From positions 1 through 33,381 of the forward strand of contig CAZYWJ010000031.1 in assembly GCA_964651785.1 (NCBI GenBank): a stretch of DNA of 33,381 bases. The letters run 5' to 3'. The DNA comes from JAKVAV01 sp964651785 (GTDB lineage Bacteria > Bacteroidota > Bacteroidia > Flavobacteriales_D > Cryomorphaceae). The position numbers were made by a program, and so were the translations under genes. Within the stretch, counting starts at the first letter, position 1. Each line of letters starts with the position of its first letter. This document shows positions 1 through 6,696 of the stretch, piece after piece. Under the pieces are notes generated by a model, which searched no databases, had not been told where the DNA came from, and was given only the letters and a program-made list of their open reading frames with translations.

Positions 1-2
1 TC

Positions 3-41
3 AGCCTGAGTAATCCCGATTTCAAAGAAAGAATTGGATAA
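3..41 (+). CDS. possible 3' tail of a gene entering from the left
   Basis: Frame 3 is open from the left edge and encodes SLSNPDFKERIG followed by TAA at 39-41. The other plus-strand frames stop almost at once. The composition looks protein-like but the stretch is far too short to assign a family, and no terminator in the plus direction follows it. It may equally be non-coding. Confidence 0.22.
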   Translation, partial: SLSNPDFKERIG

Positions 42-90
42 TTTGGCTAAGGGCGCATGCCTTTCGCAACCACTTCGGTGTTATCAGAAC

Positions 91-120
91 AAAAAAAATC
101 CCTCGATACTTCGAAGGATT
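91..120 (-). terminator. rho-independent terminator of gpmA
   Basis: Read on the minus strand, a hairpin with arms AATCC-TTCGA and TCGA-GGATT (one mismatch, loop about 4 nt, 97-120) is followed directly by eight T (91-98). It lies 30 bases beyond the gpmA stop codon, in the right orientation to end that transcript. Confidence 0.75.
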
Positions 121-149
121 CAATCCGGCTGTTCTAAAAGGTGTCAGGC

Positions 150-758
150 TTACCTCAAAAACTTAGAATTGACGACATTTAAGTCATCATCGAGCTCATA
201 CACTTTTGGTACTCCCGTCGGAATCTCAACTTGAAGAATCTCTTCAGGACTCAATTTTTCCAGTTTCATGATCAATGCTCTAAGGCTATTTCCATGAGCG
301 GCTATCAGTAGCTTTTTGCCTTTTTTAATTTTCGGGACAATTTCCTTTTCAAAATAGGGGAGAACTCTGTCGGCGGTATCTTTTAAGCTTTCGCCGTTTG
401 GTGGTGGCACATCGTAACTGCGACGCCATATGTGCACCTGCTCTTCACCGTATTCTTCGCGCATGTCATCCTTATTCTTTCCTTGTAAATCTCCGTACAT
501 GCGCTCGTTTAGCGCTTCGTCTTTTATAATCGGAATATCAGTTTGACCAATTTTATCGAGAATAATATCCAAGGTTCTGTTCGCTCTTTTCAAAACCGAT
601 GTATAGGCTTCATCGAATTTATAGTTTTTTAAATGCTCTCCGGCTTGAGCCGCTTCAGCTTCTCCTTTATCGGTAAGATCAACATCTACCCATCCCGTAA
701 ATCGGTTTTCTTTGTTCCACTCGCTCTGTCCGTGACGTACAATCACTAATTTTGCCAT
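150..758 (-). CDS. gpmA: 2,3-bisphosphoglycerate-dependent phosphoglycerate mutase
   Basis: Interconverts 3- and 2-phosphoglycerate in cytosolic glycolysis and gluconeogenesis. The histidine phosphatase signature RHGQSEWN lies at residues 8-15 (phosphorylated His9), with the Trp-containing segment WRRSYDVPPPNGES and the second catalytic histidine in AAHGNSLRAL. The protein is 202 residues, short compared with the 228-250 of proteobacterial enzymes. I start it at the ATG at 758 (MAKLVIVRHG), which matches the family N-terminus. A longer in-frame start at 893 would add 45 basic residues unrelated to the family and would run over the promoter. A perfect -7 element TAGTTTTG lies 18 bases upstream of the chosen ATG. 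The gene is monocistronic, divergent from rpsT, and has its own terminator. Confidence 0.95.
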   Translation of the reverse strand: MAKLVIVRHGQSEWNKENRFTGWVDVDLTDKGEAEAAQAGEHLKNYKFDEAYTSVLKRANRTLDIILDKIGQTDIPIIKDEALNERMYGDLQGKNKDDMREEYGEEQVHIWRRSYDVPPPNGESLKDTADRVLPYFEKEIVPKIKKGKKLLIAAHGNSLRALIMKLEKLSPEEILQVEIPTGVPKVYELDDDLNVVNSKFLR

Positions 759-776
759 GCTATATTTACTTTTGAG

Positions 777-784
777 CAAAACTA
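777..784 (-). promoter_or_regulatory. gpmA promoter, -7 element TAGTTTTG
   Basis: An exact match to the Bacteroidota -7 consensus TAnnTTTG, 18 bases upstream of the gpmA ATG. No good TTTG appears at the expected -33 position, so the call rests on the -7 box and its placement. Confidence 0.55.
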
Positions 785-855
785 AAAAAGAACGCCTCAT
801 CTTTACTAGTAATCTCCAATCATTTAGCGCCCGTCTCAGGTATTTCATTTTTATA

Positions 856-885
856 TTGTGCTCACCAAAAAGATTTCTATATTTG
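856..885 (+). promoter_or_regulatory. rpsT promoter (-33 TTG, -7 TATATTTG)
   Basis: The -33 TTG at 856-858 and the -7 element TATATTTG at 878-885 are separated by 19 bases, the typical Bacteroidota spacing. The element ends 35 bases before the rpsT ATG, leaving a short leader. This is the best complete promoter match in the window. Confidence 0.7.
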
Positions 886-920
886 CACTCCATTTTTGAG
901 AAGAGCTAAAAGTCCAACAC

Positions 921-1172
921 ATGGCAAATCATAAATCAGCATTAAAACGCATCAGATCGAGTGAAAAACGCAGAGAGCTTAACCGCTATCAGCATAAAAC
1001 GACTCGTAATGCGATCAAGAAACTCGAAGAACTTTCTGACAAAAAAGAGGCTGAAAAACTCTTGAACGAAGTGAATTCGATGATCGATAAACTGGCGAAG
1101 AAGAATATCATTCACAAGAACAAAGCGGGAAACCTCAAGTCGAAATTGACGAAGCACGTAAGTGCGATGTAA
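921..1172 (+). CDS. rpsT: 30S ribosomal protein S20
   Basis: Primary 16S rRNA-binding protein of the small ribosomal subunit. It has 83 residues, very basic, and opens with the family signature MANHKSALKRIRSSEKRRELN followed by lysine/arginine-rich helices, ending in the typical helical C-terminus (NKAGNLKSKLTKHV). Length and composition match the family. It is a single-gene transcript flanked by a good promoter and a strong terminator, and is divergent from gpmA. Recognition is confident from the N-terminus alone. Confidence 0.97.
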   Translation: MANHKSALKRIRSSEKRRELNRYQHKTTRNAIKKLEELSDKKEAEKLLNEVNSMIDKLAKKNIIHKNKAGNLKSKLTKHVSAM

Positions 1173-1195
1173 GGATTTTCCTCAACATAATTTTC

Positions 1196-1226
1196 ACCCT
1201 TTTCGAGTATTCGGAAAGGGTTTTTT
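1196..1226 (+). terminator. rho-independent terminator of rpsT
   Basis: An 11-bp stem (arms ACCCTTTTCGA and TCGGAAAGGGT, one G-T pair, GTAT loop) spans 1196-1221 and runs into six T. It begins 23 bases after the rpsT stop codon. Confidence 0.9.
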
Positions 1227-1274
1227 CATTTAGACGAGGCAGTTAGAAAAAATTCTCTTATTTTCAGCCTGACT

Positions 1275-1973
1275 ATGAAGCAAGTAAGCGAAATAACGGG
1301 AATTAAGTCATGGGCGGAAGACGACAGGCCGCGTGAAAAGCTCTTGAAAAAAGGGCGTCACGCACTGTCAGATGCGGAATTGATCGCCATCCTTTTGGGA
1401 TCAGGAACCAGAAGCCTCACCGCAGTCGATGTCGGTAAACAAGTCCTGGCTGCACATCAGAATAAAATCAATAATCTCGGTCGTCTTGGAATAGACGATT
1501 TTAAAAAGTTCCCCGGAATAGGAGAGGCGAAAGCAATCACTATTATTGCCGCTCTGGAGCTCGGTCGCAGAAGAAGAGCCGAGGAGCGAAACGTAGATCC
1601 CAAGATTTCTTCCAGCATGGATATCTATGAGTTGATGGCACCCAAACTCAGCGATTTGGATCACGAAGAGTTCTATGCGCTTTTGCTGAGTCGCTCACAC
1701 AAAGTAAAAGGGCAAATTTGCATCAGCCGAGGCGGCATTTCGGGAACGGTTGTGGATCAACGCTTGATTTTTAAACCCGCCTTGGAGAAATTAGCCTCTG
1801 CCATTATTTTATGTCACAATCATCCCAGTGGCACCCTGCGGCCGAGCGAACAAGATAAGCGGTTGACACAGAAACTTGTAAAGAGTGCGGCGATTTTGGA
1901 TATTCCCATCCTGGATCATGTGATCTTTACTGACGAAGGTTATTTCAGCTTTGCCGATGAAGGATTGTTGTAA
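1275..1973 (+). CDS. radC: RadC family JAB/MPN-domain protein
   Basis: RadC-type protein of 232 residues. An N-terminal UPF0758 region with a helix-hairpin-helix (FPGIGEAKA, residues 79-87) is followed by the MPN/JAB metalloprotease-like domain. The metal motif is complete: Glu in the EEFYALLLS strand, HNHPSG at 181-186, then S191 and D194. The family was once linked to DNA repair, but its cellular role in free-living bacteria remains unsettled; activity as a metal-dependent hydrolase is inferred from the intact motif. It starts at the ATG at 1275, 48 bases past the rpsT terminator, so it needs its own promoter; I see no clear one. The deacetylase-like gene follows closely and probably shares the transcript. 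Confidence 0.92.
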   Translation: MKQVSEITGIKSWAEDDRPREKLLKKGRHALSDAELIAILLGSGTRSLTAVDVGKQVLAAHQNKINNLGRLGIDDFKKFPGIGEAKAITIIAALELGRRRRAEERNVDPKISSSMDIYELMAPKLSDLDHEEFYALLLSRSHKVKGQICISRGGISGTVVDQRLIFKPALEKLASAIILCHNHPSGTLRPSEQDKRLTQKLVKSAAILDIPILDHVIFTDEGYFSFADEGLL

Positions 1974-1993
1974 TTTTGAGGGAATCGAATAGA

Positions 1994-3164
1994 ATGATTA
2001 CCCTCATTGCGAAAGCTCCGTCAGCACGTCTCAAGTATGTCGCCGATACCATTTTTAAGCAATGGTTGAACTTGGACTACCGGCTGATTGATCCTGCAGA
2101 ATCAACAGATTCTGAGACTTGCATCATTTCTTACGGAGATCATTCGATTGAAAGCGACATACGGATTTTTAGCCATGGATTACTTTATGAAAAAGGCCTT
2201 CCTGAGAAACTTCCTGAAGTCAGTGAGAGCGGTTCGCTTCCTAAATTGTTTTTCGCTCCAACCAGGGAAAATTACGATTGCGATTTTGACATTTTTTCCG
2301 CCGTATTTTTTTGCTTGACCAGAATTGAGGAGTATTTGGTCGATCAGAGAGATGAACACGAAAGATTCCGAGCAATCGACTCAATTTTCTACGGCTTTCA
2401 CCAAATGCCGTATCTGGACAGGTGGGTTTTGGAACTGGAGAAGCTCATTCGGCGGAAGCTCCCAAATCAGAATAAAGCGAAATCAATAAAGTGGTTGAGC
2501 ACGATGGATATGGACATTGCCTTTGCTTATAAGGGAAGGGGCATTGCCAGAGTGCTCGGAGCGACAGGAAAGGACCTGATTAAAGGAAAACTTCAGCGAT
2601 TGAAGGAGCGTAAGGCTGTATTTTCGAGAGCGGCAAAGGATCCGTTTGATACTTATCAATTATTTCTTCGAATTGGTGAGGCGGATGAAAAGAGAATATT
2701 CGTGCCAACGGGAGATCGAAGTCAATACGATATAAACTTAAGCGTTCAAAATGCTACNNNNNNNNNNNNNNNNNNNNNNNNNNNNNNNNNNNNNNNNNNN
2801 NNNNNNNNNNNNNNNNNNNNNNNNNNNNNNNNNNNNNNNNNNNNNNNNNNNNNNNNNTCACGATGAGGTCGGTTTTCGAGCGGGCACGGCCTTTTCTTTT
2901 CGATTTTACGACATCACGGCCGAGGAAGTGCTTTCTTTAGAATTGGTTCCCCTTACGGTAATGGATAGCGCATTGAAAAATTACCTCAACCTCACGCCTG
3001 AAGAGGCCATCGGAGTCATCGGCTCGATATTAAATGAAATGAAATTAACCGGCGGAATTTTCACTTCCGTTTGGCACAACCATTCGTTGAGCGAAACGGA
3101 TGATTGGATGGGATGGCGACAGGTTCTCTTAGCTACCGCTGAATTGGTTCAAACTCATCGATAA
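1994..3164 (+). CDS. polysaccharide-deacetylase-like protein, interrupted by a scaffold gap
   Basis: Resembles the Bacteroidota family annotated as polysaccharide deacetylase with an N-terminal DUF7033-type region. About 254 residues precede the N run, including FDIFSAVFFCLTRIEEY, IDSIFYGFHQMPYLDRW and the metal-site-like strand WLSTMDMDIAFAYKG. About 100 residues follow it, including GFRAGTAFSFRFYDI and SVWHNHSLSE. The two parts are in different frames only because 100 N is a placeholder; a continuous gene needs a true gap length divisible by three. In relatives roughly 70-80 residues lie between these blocks, so the gap is probably longer than 100 bases. A TTG at 1976 is in frame, but the ATG at 1994 with GAGGG upstream is the better start. 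It follows radC by 20 bases. The substrate is unknown; a cell-surface glycan is inferred from the family. Confidence 0.75.
2758..2857. other. assembly gap (100 N)
   Basis: A run of exactly 100 N, the conventional placeholder for a gap of unknown size, inside the deacetylase-like gene. Coding frame changes across it. Confidence 0.98.
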
Positions 3165-3169
3165 TTCTT

Positions 3170-3177
3170 TACTTTCG
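3170..3177 (+). promoter_or_regulatory. possible upp promoter, TACTTTCG
   Basis: Matches TAnnTTTG with one mismatch. It starts 5 bases after the stop codon of the preceding gene and ends 16 bases before the upp ATG. There is no -33 element at the proper distance, so this is weak. Confidence 0.3.
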
Positions 3178-3193
3178 TCAAAATTCGCGCTTC

Positions 3194-3841
3194 ATGATTC
3201 ACGAACTCGGCAAACAGAACTCTATTTTCAACGAATTTTTACGGCAAGTCCGTGATGAGAAAATTCAAAAAGACCGGATGCGCATCCGCAGAAATATGGA
3301 ACGCTTGGGCGAGATTTTCGCTTACGAGATCAGCAAAGAACTTGATTACAAAACCACTGATGTAACAACACCATTGGGCACCGCCGTGATGCGCATCCCT
3401 GAGCGCATGCCGATTCTCGCTACCATTATACGCGCGGGTTTGCCCTTTCATCAAGGATTTCTCAACTATTTCGATAATGCAGATTCGGCATTTGTATCAG
3501 CTTATCGCAAACACCTGAAGAATGAAGATGAGTTTGAAGTGAAAGTGGAGTATTTGAGCAGTCCCGATTTAGATGATAAAGAACTGATTATTGCCGATCC
3601 GATGTTGGCGACGGGTACCAGCATGGCCTTGGTTCACAACGCGCTTATCGAGAAGGGAAAACCTGAGCATGTGCACATCGCTGCCCTGCTGGCTTCAAAG
3701 GAAGGAATCGATTACGTTAGAAAAAATCTGCCAAAGAATATCACTATTTGGGTTGGAGCTATTGATGATGAGCTTACGGCTCAATCCTATATAGTTCCCG
3801 GCTTGGGCGATGCGGGAGATCTTTGCTACGGCAGTAAATAA
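3194..3841 (+). CDS. upp: uracil phosphoribosyltransferase
   Basis: Pyrimidine salvage enzyme converting uracil and PRPP to UMP in the cytosol. It has 215 residues, close to the family norm. The PRPP-binding loop LIIADPMLATGTS lies at residues 131-143, and the C-terminus carries the uracil-recognition signature YIVPGLGDAGDLCYG. The N-terminal region with MRIRRNMERLGEIFAYE and TPLGTA is typical of the Bacteroidota form. It is followed after 8 bases by a small membrane protein gene and then a YjjG-type nucleotidase, so nucleotide salvage and clean-up may share one transcript. Confidence 0.95.
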   Translation: MIHELGKQNSIFNEFLRQVRDEKIQKDRMRIRRNMERLGEIFAYEISKELDYKTTDVTTPLGTAVMRIPERMPILATIIRAGLPFHQGFLNYFDNADSAFVSAYRKHLKNEDEFEVKVEYLSSPDLDDKELIIADPMLATGTSMALVHNALIEKGKPEHVHIAALLASKEGIDYVRKNLPKNITIWVGAIDDELTAQSYIVPGLGDAGDLCYGSK

Positions 3842-3849
3842 TCCAGGTT

Positions 3850-4311
3850 ATGAGCGCTGAAGTTCTTCGAGCCATCAGCATTTTTTTTCTAAGTGCCACC
3901 AAATTACTTTGGGCTCCGGGAACTGCCGCCGCCGCAGGTCTCTCATTTCAAGAAACCATTCTTATCACCAGTGCAGGTGGTGTAACGGGGATCTTATTTT
4001 TTTACTACTTCGGGCATATGGTTTTTGTAGCAATCGATAATTGGCGCGCCAAGCGGCGAAAAACTATTGTTGAAAAAAAAGTCTTTACGAGAAAAAATCG
4101 CATGGTCATAAATGTGAAAAGTAAATTCGGCATTATAGGACTTACCGTTCTCACACCATGTATTTTAAGTATCCCGATCGGTTGCGTTATCGCTGCGAAG
4201 TTTTATTTTAATAATCGTCTTACGCTGCCTCTTTTGCTCATTTTTACTATCATGTGGTCTTTTATCCTTTCCCTTTTTTCCTTTTATATCAAAGATTTAG
4301 TGATCACCTAA
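3850..4311 (+). CDS. small integral membrane protein of unknown function
   Basis: A 153-residue protein with about four hydrophobic segments (roughly 8-30, 38-62, 98-118 and 125-148) separated by a strongly basic cytoplasmic loop around 64-92 (RAKRRKTIVEKK, RKNR). The segment KFGIIGLTVLTPCILSIPIG has the Gly/Pro-rich look of small DedA-like or small multidrug-export-type membrane proteins, but I cannot assign a family. It lies 8 bases after upp, and its stop codon shares one base with the start of the next gene (TAATG), so translation may be coupled to the nucleotidase. Confidence 0.75.
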   Translation: MSAEVLRAISIFFLSATKLLWAPGTAAAAGLSFQETILITSAGGVTGILFFYYFGHMVFVAIDNWRAKRRKTIVEKKVFTRKNRMVINVKSKFGIIGLTVLTPCILSIPIGCVIAAKFYFNNRLTLPLLLIFTIMWSFILSLFSFYIKDLVIT

Positions 4312-5006
4312 TGTCAAAATACCGACATGTTTTTTTCGATCTAGACCGCACACTTTGGGACTTTGATACAAATTCCCGAATGGCTCTAGGTGAAATTTAC
4401 CTTCAATATAAATTGGCGGAAAGAGGGGTGGACTCAGCCGAAAACTTTATTCGAATCTATCAGAAAATTAATGAAGAACTTTGGGATCGCTATAGAAAAG
4501 GATTGTTGAACAAGCGAAAACTTCGCTCGCTTCGATTTTCAAAAACTTTAGCACATTTTGGCTGCAAGGATGAATACTTCGGGGAGCAAATCGGTTCGGC
4601 TTACATTGAAATCAGTCCATATAAAACGGCTGTATTACCCAATTGCCTGGAGATTTTGGACTATCTGGCCGGTCGATACCATCTGCATATTATCACGAAC
4701 GGATTCGAAGAAGTACAGAACATCAAGCTCAAGCAAGCCGGCTTGTCAAAATATTTTTCTAAAATAATCACCAGTGAACAGGCAGGCGCCCGAAAACCTG
4801 ATCCGAAAGTTTTCAATTTTGCTTTGGGACAAACGCTGGGTAAAGTCGAGAACTCACTTATGATCGGAGATGACCTGCTTACGGATATTGCGGGAGCGCG
4901 AAATGTTAAAATGGATCACGTTTTTTACAATCCGAAACGCATCGATCATTCCGAAGAGTTATTTCACGAAATAGGAGATTTGCTGGAGCTTAAACAGCTG
5001 CTTTAG
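4311..5006 (+). CDS. YjjG-type HAD-family nucleotidase
   Basis: HAD hydrolase of 231 residues resembling the YjjG group that dephosphorylates non-canonical pyrimidine nucleotides. All four HAD motifs are visible: DLDRT (nucleophile D10, general acid D12), TNG in the IITNGFEE strand, the lysine in ARKPDPKVF, and IGDDLLTD. A helical cap lies between motifs I and II. I start at the ATG at 4311, which overlaps the previous stop codon; upstream in-frame codons encode residues belonging to the membrane protein's frame region and do not fit the family. Proximity to upp fits a pyrimidine-nucleotide role. The 3' end overlaps the convergent psd gene by 17 bases. Confidence 0.87.
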   Translation: MSKYRHVFFDLDRTLWDFDTNSRMALGEIYLQYKLAERGVDSAENFIRIYQKINEELWDRYRKGLLNKRKLRSLRFSKTLAHFGCKDEYFGEQIGSAYIEISPYKTAVLPNCLEILDYLAGRYHLHIITNGFEEVQNIKLKQAGLSKYFSKIITSEQAGARKPDPKVFNFALGQTLGKVENSLMIGDDLLTDIAGARNVKMDHVFYNPKRIDHSEELFHEIGDLLELKQLL

Positions 5007-5655
5007 GCAATTCGGCCAAAACGGTAATCGAGCCCGTCACTTTTTGATCCAGATTTACTTTCACATCTGAGCCAAGCGGCAGAAAAACATCAACGCGCGA
5101 GCCGAATTTGATGAAACCGAATTCGGAACTCTGCTGCGCAACGTCATCTTTTTTAGCGTAACATATTATTCTTCTGGCTACTGCGCCTGCGACTTGCCTG
5201 AATACAATCTCGGTCCCATCCGGCTGCTTTACAGCCAAAGTAGTTCTTTCATTGTCCGTACTCGATTTCGGATGCCAAGCCACCAAATATTTACCCGCGT
5301 GATATTTAAAATAACTCACCACTCCACTGATCGGAAACCAATTGATGTGTACATTCAGTGGCGACATGAATATGCTCACCTGAATACGCCGATCCTTCAG
5401 GTATTCCGTTTCTTCCGTTTCTTCGATAACTACTACTTTTCCATCAGCAGGACAAATGACGAGATTCTCTCCCGAGATGACCGTGCGTTTCGGTATGCGG
5501 AAAAATTGCATAACCAGCACCAGCATGATTAAGCTGACAACTACTGCGAAGGTGAGCCAGACCGTTCCGAGAAAATAGAATATGGCGAAGCAAATTGCGG
5601 CAAGCGAAAGAATCGTTGAAGCGATTATAATGCGGCCTTCTTTGTGAAATTTCAT
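4990..5655 (-). CDS. psd: phosphatidylserine decarboxylase, short form
   Basis: Converts phosphatidylserine to phosphatidylethanolamine at the inner membrane, through a self-cleaved pyruvoyl proenzyme. At 221 residues it belongs to the short class. Two N-terminal membrane segments (about 8-29 and 31-51) are followed by CPADGKV (69-74), MSPLNVHINWFPISG with the catalytic-type histidine H103, and the C-terminal cleavage motif FGSR, where processing is expected between G185 and S186. It is the last gene of the rsfS-ftsH-DUF2007-cdsA-psd operon, 6 bases after cdsA. Together cdsA and psd supply two steps of phosphatidylethanolamine synthesis. A serine transferase (pssA) is not in the window. Confidence 0.93.
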   Translation of the reverse strand: MKFHKEGRIIIASTILSLAAICFAIFYFLGTVWLTFAVVVSLIMLVLVMQFFRIPKRTVISGENLVICPADGKVVVIEETEETEYLKDRRIQVSIFMSPLNVHINWFPISGVVSYFKYHAGKYLVAWHPKSSTDNERTTLAVKQPDGTEIVFRQVAGAVARRIICYAKKDDVAQQSSEFGFIKFGSRVDVFLPLGSDVKVNLDQKVTGSITVLAELPKAAV

Positions 5656-5661
5656 AAGCGA

Positions 5662-6489
5662 TTAAGGGTTCGAGTGGACGAAAAGCATAAGGTAGGTAAA
5701 TGCAATCGGACTGGCCAAAAGTACACCATCAAATCGATCTAAAATACCTCCATGGCCCGGAAGTAAATTACTGGAGTCTTTTACCTTAAGGCTTCGTTTG
5801 AGCAGAGATTCAACTAGATCTCCGAATGAAGCCGCTACAACAATTATCAGTGCAAGTACCAACCAATTAATTATGGATATATCATTGGTATAAGTTGAGA
5901 TGATCACTGCTCCCGTCATTGCCGCAAGGCCCCCGCCGATGGTACCTTCCCAGGTTTTGTTCGGAGAAATTCGAGGGAATAATTTCGTTCGTCCCAACAG
6001 TTTACCAAAAACGAAGGCACCGGTATCATTCAGCCATAGCAAAACGAAGAAACCCAAAACCACACCGGGTTTGTATTCTACAATGATTTCTTCGAATGTG
6101 AAAACATTAAGAAGCGCTAAAGGTGCCATAATATAGATGATGCCAATTATGGTGTGCGCAATATTCGTGAAGGGATCCGGACGCTTTCGGTACAACTCAT
6201 ACACGAAAATGGCCATGAAAAAAGGGATACTCAAGGAAACGATAGCTGTGTTTCCTACTTTCAATTTTACCAATTCGATAGTCACATATAATGCCGTACC
6301 CGTAATAACACCTAATGTTCCCTGAGGATGGTGTCCCCCAAATTTCACCAAGCTGTAATACTCCAACATACCCAAAACGCCGACAACATAAAACAATGAC
6401 GCAAGCGTGTAAGGATTTAGCCAAATGGCTCCGATAACGATGATCAGGAATATCAGTCCTGTGGAAATACGCAGAAGAAGTTCTTTCAC
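5662..6489 (-). CDS. cdsA: phosphatidate cytidylyltransferase
   Basis: Makes CDP-diacylglycerol from phosphatidate and CTP in the inner membrane. It has 275 residues with about eight hydrophobic segments. The CDS signature is present: WLNDTGAFVFGKLLGR, then SPNKTWEGTIGG, and the C-terminal block SFGDLVESLLKRSLKVKD with LPGHGGILDRFDG. The start overlaps the DUF2007 stop by 4 bases (6486-6489), indicating translational coupling, and psd follows directly. Confidence 0.96.
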   Translation of the reverse strand: MKELLLRISTGLIFLIIVIGAIWLNPYTLASLFYVVGVLGMLEYYSLVKFGGHHPQGTLGVITGTALYVTIELVKLKVGNTAIVSLSIPFFMAIFVYELYRKRPDPFTNIAHTIIGIIYIMAPLALLNVFTFEEIIVEYKPGVVLGFFVLLWLNDTGAFVFGKLLGRTKLFPRISPNKTWEGTIGGGLAAMTGAVIISTYTNDISIINWLVLALIIVVAASFGDLVESLLKRSLKVKDSSNLLPGHGGILDRFDGVLLASPIAFTYLMLFVHSNP

Positions 6490-6686
6490 AACTTGGACTC
6501 GCTGATTATTTTTTTGGAGCGAATTACATGGTTTCTTTCTACCATGAGGTCTATTTCTCCGATTGTTACATATATGGAGTCTTGCTTGTTCATCACAATT
6601 GCTTCGATATCGTGTTCTTTGAGAATATGTCTCAGCAATTCGATGTGTTGCAGGTTGTTTGAGCTGTATACCTTAACCCAGTTCAC
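6486..6686 (-). CDS. DUF2007-type small signal-transducing-like protein
   Basis: A 66-residue protein with the DUF2007 layout: N-terminal WVKVYSS, helix HIELLRHILKEHDIEAIVMNKQDS, then a strand with E-I-D-L-M-V. The fold is a small ferredoxin-like PII-related domain; no biochemical role is established. It sits between ftsH (10 bases upstream) and cdsA (4-base overlap), an arrangement I recall as common in Bacteroidota, which suggests a link to membrane or lipid homeostasis. It lacks membrane segments. Confidence 0.82.
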   Translation of the reverse strand: MNWVKVYSSNNLQHIELLRHILKEHDIEAIVMNKQDSIYVTIGEIDLMVERNHVIRSKKIISESKL

Positions 6687-6696
6687 AGCCTGAAAT

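Noticed and set aside
71..90. Small hairpin with a TTCG loop
   Set aside because: The stem is only about five pairs with a bulge and no T tract follows it, so it is not a terminator, and no ncRNA boundary can be seen.
759..893. A longer gpmA start at 893 adding 45 residues
   Set aside because: The extra residues are unrelated to the family, and the perfect -7 element at 777-784 would fall inside the coding region.
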